Part shown: positions 9,135 to 17,730 of the stretch, one piece after another
Layout: every line of letters begins with the position of its first letter
Position numbering within the stretch: position 1 is the stretch's first letter
NCBI GenBank assembly: GCA_025055255.1
Contig: JANWYI010000006.1
Location: 38,595-102,594, forward strand
Reading direction: 5' to 3'
Origin: Anaerolineae bacterium
GTDB lineage: Bacteria; Chloroflexota; Anaerolineae; Aggregatilineales; UBA2796
DNA length: 64,000 nt
The notes under the pieces: model-generated
What the model was told of the DNA's origin: nothing
Seen by the model: the letters and a program-made list of their open reading frames with translations, nothing else
The model's database searches: none
Position numbers and translations under genes: made by a program

Positions 9135-10340
9135 TTAAAAGTGCTTGCGGATGTACTCAAGCGCCGCTTCCAAGATTGGATCGCCTTGCAGACGGCTGCT
9201 GCTCGGCAACTCAACCTGTATATCAGGTTGTAAGCCGCTCTGCGCGCTGCCGTGCTGCTCAATGGGCGTCTCGTTAGGTGTGTACCACGCGCCTTGCGTC
9301 ACGCGCAGCTGTGAGCCATCGCTGAGCGTGAAAAGGCGCTGAACTGAGCCTTTGCCGAAGGTGCGCTCGCCAATCAGCACAGCTCGACCGCGGTCGCGCA
9401 GCGCGCCTGCCACAAGCTCGCTCGCGCTTGCGCTGCGCCGATTGACCAAGACGACAAGCGGGACGTCCTCGGCAAAGTCGCCGTTGCGTGAGCTAAAGCG
9501 CCGCGTCTGACCGCTCGCATTTTTCTCTATGGCGATAGTGCCTTCGCCCAAGAAGAAATCAGCAATTTGAATTGCCTCATCAAGGAAGCCGCCGCCGTTG
9601 TCACGCAGGTCAAGGATCAGCGCGCGTGGCTGCTGCGCTAAAAGCGGCTCTAGCTGTACTTTGATCTCATTTGGCGCTGTGCTGGTGAACTGTGTGAAAG
9701 TCAAGTAGGCGATCTGACCGTCTAGCATCTCACTGTAGACGTTGATCTGCTGGCGCGTGACAGTCAGCGTGAGCGGCTCAGGCGCGCCGCTGCGCCGCAC
9801 GGTTAGCCTGACCTGCGTGCCAAGTGCGCCGCGCACGCGCTCGATCAGCTGATTGAACGTCCACTCAGCCGTTGACTCGCCATCTACGGCGATGATTTCG
9901 TCGCCGACTCGTCCGCCTGCCTGCTCATATGCCCAGCCGCGCCGCACTTCCGCCACGATAAAGCGCCTATCTTCGGTCTGTGCCACCACAATGCCGACGC
10001 CGCCTTGCTGCCCGCTCATGACGGCGCGCTCGCGCTCAGCGCGTTCAGGCGGCAAGAAAATTGTGTTCGGGTCTTGAAAAGTGGCAAGCAGACCGTTGAT
10101 CGCGCCATAGAGCCGTTCCTGTGCGCTCGGCTTTTGGTAGTAAAAGTGACGGTCGGTCAGTTGCCACACTTCCTCAGCAAGGCGCAAGTTGCCCTGACTG
10201 CCGCTGAGCGCCACAACATAGCCTGCTACGAAAGCGCTGAAAGCGGTCACTAAGAGCGCAGCCAGTACAACTATCAGCTGTGTGCTGCGCAGCGGCGTCT
10301 GCAGCCACGGACGCTTTTCATCTCGCTCAGACCAAAACAT
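9135..10340 (-). CDS. Membrane-anchored S41 C-terminal processing protease
   Basis: The 401-residue protein has one N-terminal membrane helix (QLIVVLAALLVTAFSAFVAGYVVAL), a PDZ domain around residues 110-190 (GVGIVVAQTEDR...GDEIIAVDGESTAEW) and the S41 core. The catalytic serine lies in NRRSASASELVAGAL and the lysine in GERTFGKGSVQ. The family cleaves proteins at non-polar C-termini in the extracytoplasmic space. It is a single transcription unit facing a bidirectional terminator. Physiological substrates are not deducible. Confidence 0.95.
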   Translation of the reverse strand: MFWSERDEKRPWLQTPLRSTQLIVVLAALLVTAFSAFVAGYVVALSGSQGNLRLAEEVWQLTDRHFYYQKPSAQERLYGAINGLLATFQDPNTIFLPPERAERERAVMSGQQGGVGIVVAQTEDRRFIVAEVRRGWAYEQAGGRVGDEIIAVDGESTAEWTFNQLIERVRGALGTQVRLTVRRSGAPEPLTLTVTRQQINVYSEMLDGQIAYLTFTQFTSTAPNEIKVQLEPLLAQQPRALILDLRDNGGGFLDEAIQIADFFLGEGTIAIEKNASGQTRRFSSRNGDFAEDVPLVVLVNRRSASASELVAGALRDRGRAVLIGERTFGKGSVQRLFTLSDGSQLRVTQGAWYTPNETPIEQHGSAQSGLQPDIQVELPSSSRLQGDPILEAALEYIRKHF

Positions 10341-10521
10341 AGGCGTCTACGTCCCACAACAACTAACAAGTGCCAAAAGGATAGCCGTGTTGCGGCGCGT
10401 TTTCAATGGCGCATCTGATGAGGAAAGTCTGAGCGCGTCCGCTCAGTCAAATAGGCTTGCCAGAAAAAGCACTAGCGCAGTGGCAAAAAGTATGCTAGAC
10501 TTGATCGCGTTCGTGAAGCAT

Positions 10522-10594
10522 GGTGGCCGTGGTGGAGGGGTACCACGTCTGGTTGTGGCCCAGAAGGTCGAGGGTTCGAAACCCTCCGGTCACC
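10522..10594 (+). tRNA. tRNA-His (anticodon GTG)
   Basis: The acceptor stem GTGGCCG (10523-10529) pairs with CGGTCAC (10587-10593). The anticodon stem TCTGG/CCAGA holds loop TTGTGGC, giving anticodon GTG. The extra G at -1 (10522) faces C73 (10594), the identity pair of tRNA-His. The T arm is GAGGG-TTCGAAA-CCCTC. A complete CCA is not encoded. Confidence 0.97.
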
Positions 10595-10601
10595 CAAGCA
10601 G

Positions 10602-10630
10602 CGCCGACTTCACGCTGAGTCGGCGTTTTT
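10602..10630 (+). terminator. Terminator after tRNA-His
   Basis: CGCCGACT and AGTCGGCG form an 8-bp stem followed by TTTTT at 10626-10630. The hairpin overlaps the last codons and stop of the minus-strand ABC ATPase gene. Confidence 0.85.
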
Positions 10631-11605
10631 GCTCCTCAGGGCAGTGATCAACGCCTCAAGCGAGCTGTAGGACGCTCCGTGCCAGTGCCAGCTGCTCTCA
10701 GTGACCTGCACGATGTCTGCAGCTTGTTCAGAGATGACGAATCCTGCGCGCTCTAGCGCCCGTTGCGTCCAAAAAGCGCGCAGACCGTTGCCCTGCACGT
10801 CTAAAGCGCCTTTTACCTCTGCGCATAGCTTGAATGTGCCACTTGTCACGTCAAAGGCAACGCCTTCACTGGCAAAGGTGCGCGCAAAAGCGCCGTTCAG
10901 CACCAAATCTTCAGGCGCGCCTGCTTGTAACCCGCCTTCGCCGTCCAGCAGCCAAATGCGATCTGCGCTGCGCAGCGCCAAATCAAGGTCATGCGTTGAG
11001 AGCAGCACAGCGCGTCCTGTCCGATGTGCCAAGCGACGCAACAGTGCCATAATCTCAACGCGACGTGGCAAGTCGAGAAACGCCGTTGGCTCATCAAGGA
11101 AAATCAGCGGCGTCTCCTGTGCCAGAGCGCGCCCGATCATCACTTTTTGACGCTCGCCATCGCTTAGCTCGCTAATTGGACGCTCTGCAAGTGCTGTTGC
11201 GCCGACCGACTCTAGCGCCCATTCCACAATTGCGCGATCTGCGGCGCTCAGACGACCTGTCCAATCTGTGTACGGCAATCTGCCGAGTGCCACCAGCTCG
11301 TATACGCTGAGCAGACTTGTCTGCGCGCGCTCAGTCAGCACAATGCTGATCAAGCGTGCCAGACGGCTGATCGGCAGGCGATGAATATCTTCAGCGCCAA
11401 CACAAACTGTGCCTGCCAGTGGCTTTTGGACTGCGGCAAGCGTGCGCATCAGCGTAGACTTGCCTGCGCCATTTTGTCCAAGCAGGCAGACTAATGTGCC
11501 GCGCTCAAGCTGCAATGTCAGGTCGTGCAGCACAACTTTCGGCGATCTGCGCCCTGTCCGATAGCCAACGGTCAGGCGTTGCGCCGTGAGAATGGTCTGG
11601 CTCAT
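10610..11605 (-). CDS. btuD: Cobalamin-type ABC importer ATPase (BtuD/FecE family) with C-terminal extension
   Basis: The 331-residue ATPase has Walker A GQNGAGKST, the signature LSDGERQKVMIGRALAQ, Walker B LIFLDEPTAFLD and the switch histidine in LLSTHDLDLAL. Typical family members have about 250-265 residues. Here an extra ~75-residue C-terminal segment (VTSGTFKLCAEVKG... to the end) follows, of unknown role. It overlaps the permease gene by 4 bases. The cobalamin riboswitch ahead of the operon is the main reason for assigning vitamin B12 or a related corrinoid rather than an iron chelate. Confidence 0.85.
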   Translation of the reverse strand: MSQTILTAQRLTVGYRTGRRSPKVVLHDLTLQLERGTLVCLLGQNGAGKSTLMRTLAAVQKPLAGTVCVGAEDIHRLPISRLARLISIVLTERAQTSLLSVYELVALGRLPYTDWTGRLSAADRAIVEWALESVGATALAERPISELSDGERQKVMIGRALAQETPLIFLDEPTAFLDLPRRVEIMALLRRLAHRTGRAVLLSTHDLDLALRSADRIWLLDGEGGLQAGAPEDLVLNGAFARTFASEGVAFDVTSGTFKLCAEVKGALDVQGNGLRAFWTQRALERAGFVISEQAADIVQVTESSWHWHGASYSSLEALITALRSKNADSA

Positions 11606-12696
11606 GCACTGAAGGCGTCGCGCAGACGGCGCTGACTTAGCACAATCAGCAGGACAATAGGTGCGCCGATCAAAGCAGTGATTGCATTCAGTGGCAAGAT
11701 GATCTGCCTGCCCGGCACTTGCGCAACCAAGTCGGCGAGCATGGCGATCAAAGCGCCGAGCAGCATCGCCGTTGGCAAGAGCCAGCGATGGTCAGCCGTG
11801 CGGATGAGAATACGGCTTATGTGTGGCACAGCAATGCCTAAAAAACCTATCGGTCCGCAGAAAGCGGTCACAGCGCCTGCCAACAGCGACGTGCTCAGGA
11901 TGACACCTATGCGCGCACGCCGTAGATCAATGCCCATGCTCTGCGCATACGCCTCGCCAAGCAGCAGCGCGTTGAGCGGCTTGATCAGCGCTAGGCTCAG
12001 CGCTAAGCCGACGCCGATGATCGGCGCAAGAATCGGCAATTGGCGCCATGTGACGCCGCCGAAGCTGCCAAACGTCCAGTTAACGTACGCCTGAATGCGC
12101 TCTGGCACGCTGAAGTAGAGCAACAAGCTGACCATGGCGCTCACAGCGTAGCCGAGCATCAAGCCGACGATCAAAAGCGATAGGACGCTGCGCGCGCGTT
12201 GCGCTACGCCAAGCACAAGGCTCAACATCAGTGCAGCACCTACGCTGGCTGCTGCAGCCAAACCGAAGTCGCCCAGCAAGCCAATGCCGACTAGGACAGT
12301 TGCGCCTGTGGTACCGACCGCTAAAACCACGAGCGCTACGCCTAAGCTAGCGCCGGCGCTGATGCCCAGCACGAATGGATCGGTCAGCGGATTGCGGAAG
12401 AGAGTCTGCATTTGCACGCCGCCTACAGCCAGTGCCGCGCCTGCCAAGAGCGCCGTCAGCGCGCGCGGCATGCGGAACTGTGTCACAATCGTGGCATAGG
12501 CAGGCTGACTGGTTGCCTGTCCAAGCAAGGCGCGCAGCACGTCTTCTAGCGGCACACTGACCGAGCCAACTGCTAAGACGAGGCAAAACATGCCGATCAA
12601 GGCGATAAGCAAGGCTATGAGGACAGCGCTCCGTCTGCTCAAGCCTGTGGCAAGGCGCGCCGATTGCCAAACCTGCGCTTCAGAGTGCGTCGCCAT
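11602..12696 (-). CDS. btuC: Cobalamin-type ABC importer permease (FecCD/BtuC family)
   Basis: The 364-residue membrane protein has about ten helices and family motifs including RMPRALTALLAGAALAVGG, FRNPLTDPFVLGISAGASLG and GPIGFLGIAVPHISR near the C-terminus, where the coupling helix meets the ATPase. It is the middle gene of the btuF-btuC-btuD order, with a 15-base gap to btuF and a 4-base overlap to btuD. Confidence 0.9.
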   Translation of the reverse strand: MATHSEAQVWQSARLATGLSRRSAVLIALLIALIGMFCLVLAVGSVSVPLEDVLRALLGQATSQPAYATIVTQFRMPRALTALLAGAALAVGGVQMQTLFRNPLTDPFVLGISAGASLGVALVVLAVGTTGATVLVGIGLLGDFGLAAAASVGAALMLSLVLGVAQRARSVLSLLIVGLMLGYAVSAMVSLLLYFSVPERIQAYVNWTFGSFGGVTWRQLPILAPIIGVGLALSLALIKPLNALLLGEAYAQSMGIDLRRARIGVILSTSLLAGAVTAFCGPIGFLGIAVPHISRILIRTADHRWLLPTAMLLGALIAMLADLVAQVPGRQIILPLNAITALIGAPIVLLIVLSQRRLRDAFSA

Positions 12697-12711
12697 AGCC
12701 TTGCACCTCGC

Positions 12712-13902
12712 TCACTTCAGCTGCCGATAGTAGACCAGTTCATGGTCAGGCAGCAGCTCAGGATGGAAAATCTTGATCAAGTCGGCAAGGATCACGTGCG
12801 GACGGATCACGCCGCTCTCGAAGTAGTCGTTGCCGAAGTTCTCATTGGTGCGCTTATCGTTGTTGAAGACCTTGCCGTTTTTGAAGGCAGCGAACTGAGC
12901 GAAGCGTGCGTCCGCAGCTTCAAGGTCTTTCAATGAGCCGAAGAAGCCGACGTTGACCCAAAACTCAGCGTTGCCTGCCTTGGCAAAGACGTCTTCAATG
13001 CTCAGCGGCAAGCTACCTGTGGACTCGTCATCTGCCCATGCATAGCTGGCGCCAGCATCGAGCAAGAAGCGCGCTGCAAAGCTCTTGCCGCCAGGAATGT
13101 ACCAGACATCTTGGAAGGGTGTGTTGATCAAGACGCTTGGGCGCGTGCTGACGCGCTCAGTCAATGCTACAAGCCGCTGATACTCCTTTACAACACCCTC
13201 AAAGTAGGCATTCGCACGTGCCTCAGCGTTGAAGAAGAGCGCTGTGAACTTGATCCACTCAGCGCGACCAAGCGGCGTATTTTCGGCAAACTCGCCGTTC
13301 AGCGCGACCTTGTAACCTGCCTCGATCAGCTTGGGATGCGCGTCGTAGTCAGGGAAGCCGCTACCATAGGTCATGATCAGGTCAGGCGCGATCAGTGCAA
13401 CCTGTTCCACGTTGACTTGCGCGCCGCTGCCAATCTCGGTCAGCTTGCCTGCTTTGCCAAGTGCAACGATCTCAGGCGTTGAGACGTATTGCAGCGTGTC
13501 TACGCCGACTAGAGCGTCCAAGACGTTCAGCTCGACCAAGTGCGGCAAGTACGTCGTGGACATGCTGATAAGTTTTCTTATCGGAACTTCGACCACTGTG
13601 GCGTCTTTGAGCTGCTCATCCTTTGGCGTTGGCGCGCCGCACTGAACCAGCACGTAGGTGAAGCCGCGCTCAGCGCCTGCCCATGGTCGCGTCACACGCA
13701 CGACCTTATAGTGCTTGTTGTACTGGACGCTGAAGCCAGTGGCAAAGGCGATCTCAGTCTTCTGCGGGAAATAGTCTACATTTGGGTCAAAGTTGGTGAT
13801 GCATTGCGTTGGATTCGTGTCTTGTCCGCGCGCAATAGGTGCGCTGCTCAGAGCAACTGCCAAGACAAGGGCGATTACAAGGCTGAATTTGGCGATTTTC
13901 AT
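12712..13902 (-). CDS. btuF: ABC importer substrate-binding protein, BtuF/FepB-like
   Basis: The 396-residue exported protein has a classic signal peptide (MKIAKFSLVIALVLAVALSSAPIARG). The periplasmic-binding type III pattern follows: VEVPIRKLISMSTTYLPHLVELNVLDALVGV, then NVEQVALIAPDLIMTY. It delivers ligand to the BtuC-type permease. It is the first gene behind the riboswitch, 83 bases from the leader terminator. Ligand assignment (cobalamin/cobinamide) rests on that riboswitch. Iron-siderophore binding proteins have the same fold. Confidence 0.85.
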   Translation of the reverse strand: MKIAKFSLVIALVLAVALSSAPIARGQDTNPTQCITNFDPNVDYFPQKTEIAFATGFSVQYNKHYKVVRVTRPWAGAERGFTYVLVQCGAPTPKDEQLKDATVVEVPIRKLISMSTTYLPHLVELNVLDALVGVDTLQYVSTPEIVALGKAGKLTEIGSGAQVNVEQVALIAPDLIMTYGSGFPDYDAHPKLIEAGYKVALNGEFAENTPLGRAEWIKFTALFFNAEARANAYFEGVVKEYQRLVALTERVSTRPSVLINTPFQDVWYIPGGKSFAARFLLDAGASYAWADDESTGSLPLSIEDVFAKAGNAEFWVNVGFFGSLKDLEAADARFAQFAAFKNGKVFNNDKRTNENFGNDYFESGVIRPHVILADLIKIFHPELLPDHELVYYRQLK

Positions 13903-13985
13903 CGGTCAAACATCCTTTCCCAGAGCAATTAGCGAACGAGTTGGGCAAAGGATGCACGCGCCATGCTGTTTGGCGCGCCGACTAC

Positions 13986-14009
13986 AAAAAAACCCGCCAA
14001 AGGGCGGGC
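13986..14009 (-). terminator. Riboswitch expression-platform terminator
   Basis: On the minus strand GCCCGCC-CTTT-GGCGGG is followed by seven T (plus positions 13986-13992). It lies between the cobalamin aptamer and btuF and would stop transcription when ligand is bound. Confidence 0.9.
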
Positions 14010-14069
14010 AAGACAGCATGGAGGTATGAACATCCACACGCGCTCCCCTTTGTCCACGAAGGTGAAACA

Positions 14070-14211
14070 CGATCTTCAGTCAAAGTGGGCATTCGGGCTT
14101 CGCCTCAGCGGCGTTACCGTTGCGGGAACAGCGTCGGACTTACACCGATCTTCCCCCGAAGGTCTGCCAGACCTTGCGCCGTACATCCGGGTAGCGGCGC
14201 CCTTTGACCAT
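14070..14211 (-). promoter_or_regulatory. Cobalamin (B12) riboswitch aptamer
   Basis: Read on the minus strand, the region contains the hallmark core of the cobalamin aptamer: GGGGGAAGATCGGTG, then TAAGTCCGACGCTG, then TTCCCGCAACGGTAA. The B12-box-like AAGCCCGAATGCCC follows. Binding of adenosyl- or methylcobalamin normally represses downstream uptake genes. Outer boundaries are approximate. With the -35/-10 pair upstream and the terminator downstream the whole switch is complete. Confidence 0.93.
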
Positions 14212-14218
14212 GTGCAAC

Positions 14219-14247
14219 AGTCTAACGCACTTTGAACAGTGAGTCAA
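14219..14247 (-). promoter_or_regulatory. Promoter of the btuFCD leader
   Basis: On the minus strand TTGACT (14247-14242) and TAGACT (14224-14219) are 17 bases apart. Predicted transcription start is near 14212, directly at the start of the aptamer. Confidence 0.7.
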
Positions 14248-14350
14248 ATCTTGGATTTCTGTCTGAGCCCAAAACGTCCAAGCGCAGAATGATAGGCGAG
14301 GCAAGTGACAAGACAAATCTCACTCCTGCCTCTGCCCAACTTGGGCTACA

Positions 14351-14379
14351 TTTTCAGGCAAGGTTATGTAAAATATATT
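14351..14379 (+). promoter_or_regulatory. Possible promoter of the CHAD gene
   Basis: TTTTCA (14351-14356) and TATATT (14374-14379) are 17 bases apart in an AT-rich patch. Transcription would begin about 7 bases before the GTG at 14393, so that start would be almost leaderless. Confidence 0.5.
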
Positions 14380-14392
14380 AAGCAATCATTAA

Positions 14393-15373
14393 GTGAGCGA
14401 GGTTTTGCCAAAAGTTGTGGAAAAGACGAGCCTTCCTGTGACCTTTGAGGCGACTGAGCGTCCGAATTTGCAGCCTGATGACTTGATGAGCGAAGGCGGA
14501 CGCAAAGTCCTTGCCTTCCATTTTGGGAAGATGCTGGCGCGGCAAGCTGAGGTGTTGGCGAGCGAAGACATTGAAGCTGTCCACCAAATGCGCGTGGCGA
14601 CGCGCCGTCTCCGCAGCACGCTGCGCATTTTTCGTCCATACTACCGTCAAAATGCTTTGAAGCCGTTACGTGCCGCCTTGAAGCACACAGCCGAGCTGCT
14701 CGGCAACGTACGTGATCTGGACGTTTACCGCGAGCATCTCATGCGCTATGCTAAAGAGCAGCCTAGCGCCAAGCGCCGCGATTTGCGCTTGATCAATGAC
14801 CAACTTGGCAAGCGGCATGCTGAGCTGCGTTCACACTTGTATGAGCATCTCAATAGCGCAGCTTACGCCGCATTTTTGCGCGATTTTGCCGCCTTCTTGC
14901 AAACGCCTTATGCTGCTGCGCGCACAGTGCCAGACGATGAACCAATTCCATGCCGTGTGCGTGAGGTTGCGCCGCGCTTGATCTACGAACAGTACGGCGT
15001 AGTCCGCGCCTATGAGCCATATCTGGAAAAGGCGAGTGCTGAGCGTTTGCACGCCTTGCGCATTGAAGTGAAACGGCTGCGCTACCTGATTGAAGCCTTC
15101 AGCGAGTTGCTTGGATCACAAGCCGAAGTGGTCATCAGTGCCTGCAAGCAATTACAGGATTTTCTAGGCGAGTTACAGGATGCTAAGGTCGCAGCCCAGC
15201 TAAGCGCAACATATTTGCCTGATTTACGGCGCGGCAAGCGCGCATTGGAGCGCTACCTAGAGGCGCGCCAAGCCGATCAGGAACGTCTACGTGCCTCGCT
15301 ATGGGAACAGTGGTCGGCTTTCAACGCGCCGAGCGTGCGTGAGGCATTAGGATTAGCTGTATCTGCGCTATGA
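14393..15373 (+). CDS. CHAD-domain protein
   Basis: The 326-residue protein contains a CHAD domain: EDIEAVHQMRVATRRLRSTLRIF, then LLGNVRDLDVYREHL, then LHALRIEVKRLRYLIEAF. CHAD helical bundles carry conserved histidines and basic residues and bind polyphosphate granules. No CYTH triphosphatase domain is fused. The GTG start has no clear Shine-Dalgarno site. A GTG at 14417 is an alternative, and the first ~30 residues are not conserved-looking. It converges on the FHA protein gene with a 3-base gap. Confidence 0.88.
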   Translation: MSEVLPKVVEKTSLPVTFEATERPNLQPDDLMSEGGRKVLAFHFGKMLARQAEVLASEDIEAVHQMRVATRRLRSTLRIFRPYYRQNALKPLRAALKHTAELLGNVRDLDVYREHLMRYAKEQPSAKRRDLRLINDQLGKRHAELRSHLYEHLNSAAYAAFLRDFAAFLQTPYAAARTVPDDEPIPCRVREVAPRLIYEQYGVVRAYEPYLEKASAERLHALRIEVKRLRYLIEAFSELLGSQAEVVISACKQLQDFLGELQDAKVAAQLSATYLPDLRRGKRALERYLEARQADQERLRASLWEQWSAFNAPSVREALGLAVSAL

Positions 15374-15376
15374 GAC

Positions 15377-15970
15377 CTAGAAGCGCACGCGAATTCTCAG
15401 GCGTCCTAACCGAATTTCGTCGCCGCTGCGCAGCAAACGGTCGCCTTCTGGAATGAGACGGCGTCCATTCAAGTAGGTGTGATTGGTGCTGTGTAAGTCA
15501 GTGACGTAGATTAGGCTGCCGCGCCGCTTTAACTGCAAATGGCGGCGCGAGACGCCATGTTCCTCGGCGCCAAATGGTGATAAGTCTACATCTGGCGCTT
15601 GCTCGCCAGCAGCGCGCCGTCCGACAATTAGCGTCTCTTTGATCGTTAGATTCAAAACCTTGCCGTCTACTTCGAAAACAATCGGCTTTTCTTCGTTAAC
15701 AATTGCCTCGCCTGTTTGCTGCGGACCTGTAGGCACAACGTTGCCTGCATCGTCAATCCGATGGGTCTCGCCTGAGGAAACCATTGCTAGACCGCAGTTC
15801 GGACAAACTAGCTCGCCGACGCGCACGGTTTGTCCACAGCGCGTGCAGATCAGCTCTCTCGGCTTGGTTTCTACCCCGTCGTCCATGTTACCTTCAGGAG
15901 CACCTGATTGGAACAGTGGCTCTGCACCTGTGCTCTGCTCCACCTCAGCGCCTTCGTTTGGACTTGCCAT
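15377..15970 (-). CDS. Zinc-ribbon and FHA-domain protein
   Basis: The 197-residue protein has an acidic N-terminus, a zinc ribbon (CTRCGQTVRVGELVCPNCG) near residue 43, a spacer, and a C-terminal FHA domain with the conserved GRR, SRRHLQL and STNHTYLNGRRL phosphothreonine-binding loops. FHA domains read Ser/Thr kinase signals. I chose the ATG at 15970 because it has AGGA 7 bases upstream and because the ATG at 16018 lies inside a predicted -10 box. No kinase gene is adjacent. Confidence 0.85.
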   Translation of the reverse strand: MASPNEGAEVEQSTGAEPLFQSGAPEGNMDDGVETKPRELICTRCGQTVRVGELVCPNCGLAMVSSGETHRIDDAGNVVPTGPQQTGEAIVNEEKPIVFEVDGKVLNLTIKETLIVGRRAAGEQAPDVDLSPFGAEEHGVSRRHLQLKRRGSLIYVTDLHSTNHTYLNGRRLIPEGDRLLRSGDEIRLGRLRIRVRF

Positions 15971-16016
15971 AGCTTTTTCCTGTCCAGTACCCTGCGTATT
16001 TACAAAATTCGTTTTC

Positions 16017-16043
16017 ATTGTAACATGCTTCGCTTGAATGCAA
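16017..16043 (-). promoter_or_regulatory. Promoter of the FHA protein gene
   Basis: On the minus strand TTGCAT (16043-16038) is followed after 15 bases by TACAAT (16022-16017), preceded by TGT in the extended -10 position. Transcription would start near 16010, which rules out the ATG at 16018 as start codon. Confidence 0.55.
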
Positions 16044-16287
16044 CGGACTCAAACGCAATTAAAACGAATAAAGGCTTGCGTTCGCACAGAGACAGGCAAA
16101 GCGCAGTTGTCTGCGCCGATCAGCACGCCAGTGCCGAGCCTGCTGCAAAAATTGTATATAGCGTTATCGAATTGTGTGCTATTCCTGCCTAAAGTGCGGT
16201 ATACTCAAAGAAAGATCGGTTTAGAGCGCTTTACAGGCTTCTGAAAACTTTGATAGGCTAACTAAAGAATAGGAGTACCTCATCAAT
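16044..16287. other. Intergenic leader ahead of glutamate dehydrogenase
   Basis: The region holds a short hairpin without a T-run (GCGCAG-TTGT-CTGCGC, 16101-16116) and a lone -10-like TATACT at 16199-16204, but no convincing -35. I see no gene or riboswitch. It presumably carries the promoter of the downstream dehydrogenase gene. Confidence 0.4.
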
Positions 16288-17577
16288 ATGGTTGCTCAAG
16301 CAGTTCCTCCCGCCATTGTCACCACGGATCCGACCTACCAAACGGCATTGCGTCAATATGACCGCGCAGTGGAATACTTGCCACACTTGCCGACTGGTGT
16401 CGTGGAATTCCTGAAGTGGCCGCGCCGCGAGCTGACCGTTCACTTTCCGGCGCGCATGGAAAATGGCGAGGTCAGAATTTTCACAGGCTATCGCGTCCAT
16501 CACAACACTGTTCTAGGTCCCTCTAAAGGCGGCATTCGCTACAGCCCGCACGTCAGCCTTGACGAGGTACGCGCCCTAGCCATGTGGATGACATGGAAGT
16601 GCGCACTCGTTAACTTGCCCTACGGCGGTGCCAAAGGCGGTGTGGTCGTTGATCCTTTCAAACACACTCAAAGTGAGCTTGAGGCGATCACACGGCGCTT
16701 CACTTCAGAGATCATCTTGCTGATCGGGCCCAAGATTGATATCCCAGCGCCTGACATGGGCACTAACGCTCAAACAATGGCGTGGATAATGGACACCTAC
16801 AGCATGACCGTTGGCTACTCAGTGCCAGCCGTTGTGACGGGCAAGCCGCTGAACATCGGTGGGTCACTAGGGCGTGAAGAGGCGACCGGGCGCGGCGCTA
16901 TCGTCTGCATGTTAGAAGCGCTGCGCCAACTGGAGATCACGAAGAGTCCGCAGGATATTTCAGTTGTGGTGCAAGGCTTTGGCAATGTCGGCTCGCATGC
17001 GGCGCGGCGTGCTCATGAGCTGGGCTTCAAAGTGATCGCCGTGAGCGACATCACAGGCGGCTACTATAACAGCAAGGGCTTGAACATCCCTGAGCTATAC
17101 AGCTACGTGCGCCAAAACCGTACTCTCGCAGGCTACAAAGGCGAGGCAGAGCCAATCACGAACGCTGAGCTGCTCGAATTGCCATGCGATGTGCTAATTC
17201 CAGCAGCCCTAGAAAATCAGCTGACAGGTGAAAATGCGCCGCGTGTCAAGGCAAAGCTGATTGTGGAAGGCGCGAACGGTCCGACGACACCTGAGGCTGA
17301 TGATATCTTCGATGATCGCGGCATTCTGGTCGTGCCGGATATCCTCGCCAATGCAGGCGGCGTGACAGTGTCCTACTTTGAGTGGGTACAAGGCTTGCAA
17401 GAGTACTTCTGGGACGAAGATGAAGTCTATCGCCGCTTAGAACGTATCCTTGTGCGCGCTTACGATGAAGTAGTGACAACTGCTGAGCGCTTTCGCGTCA
17501 ATATGCGTTTAGCGGCAAACATCACGGCGATCAACCGCGTGGCACAAGCTATGATGACACGCGGCTTCTATCCCTGA
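16288..17577 (+). CDS. gdhA: Glutamate dehydrogenase (Glu/Leu/Phe/Val dehydrogenase family)
   Basis: The 429-residue enzyme matches hexameric catabolic-type glutamate dehydrogenases in length and motifs: GYRVHHNTVLGPSKGGIRY, the catalytic lysine in LPYGGAKGGV, the aspartate region PAPDMGTNAQTMAW, the nucleotide-binding VVQGFGNVGSHAA and the C-terminal ANAGGVTVSYFEWVQ. It interconverts glutamate with 2-oxoglutarate and ammonia. An AGGAG site lies a rather long 12 bases before the ATG. A terminator follows, so it is a single-gene unit. Confidence 0.96.
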   Translation: MVAQAVPPAIVTTDPTYQTALRQYDRAVEYLPHLPTGVVEFLKWPRRELTVHFPARMENGEVRIFTGYRVHHNTVLGPSKGGIRYSPHVSLDEVRALAMWMTWKCALVNLPYGGAKGGVVVDPFKHTQSELEAITRRFTSEIILLIGPKIDIPAPDMGTNAQTMAWIMDTYSMTVGYSVPAVVTGKPLNIGGSLGREEATGRGAIVCMLEALRQLEITKSPQDISVVVQGFGNVGSHAARRAHELGFKVIAVSDITGGYYNSKGLNIPELYSYVRQNRTLAGYKGEAEPITNAELLELPCDVLIPAALENQLTGENAPRVKAKLIVEGANGPTTPEADDIFDDRGILVVPDILANAGGVTVSYFEWVQGLQEYFWDEDEVYRRLERILVRAYDEVVTTAERFRVNMRLAANITAINRVAQAMMTRGFYP

Positions 17578-17616
17578 TCCTTGCTCAGCCAACTCAGCGC
17601 CTGCGTGCGCACTGCT

Positions 17617-17648
17617 CAGCGACGTGACGCTCACGTCGCTGGCTTTTT
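17617..17648 (+). terminator. Terminator after glutamate dehydrogenase
   Basis: CAGCGACGTGA and TCACGTCGCTG form an 11-bp stem around CGC, followed by GCTTTTT (T-run 17644-17648). Confidence 0.9.
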
Positions 17649-17730
17649 CTAGGCGCATTGCACATTCAAAGCGCCTGTGATATGCTCTGCGCAATCCTAG
17701 TCAAGTGCCTGAAAGTAGTTCAGCTGGACG

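Noticed and set aside
10282-10647. Open frame spanning tRNA-His
   Set aside because: It includes a complete tRNA gene and part of the antisense of the S41 protease gene.
13963-14235. Open frames across the riboswitch region
   Set aside because: They overlap a structured RNA with clear cobalamin aptamer motifs and have no recognisable product.
16101-16116. Hairpin GCGCAG-TTGT-CTGCGC ahead of glutamate dehydrogenase
   Set aside because: Short stem without a T-run or alternative pairing; not enough to call a terminator or regulator.
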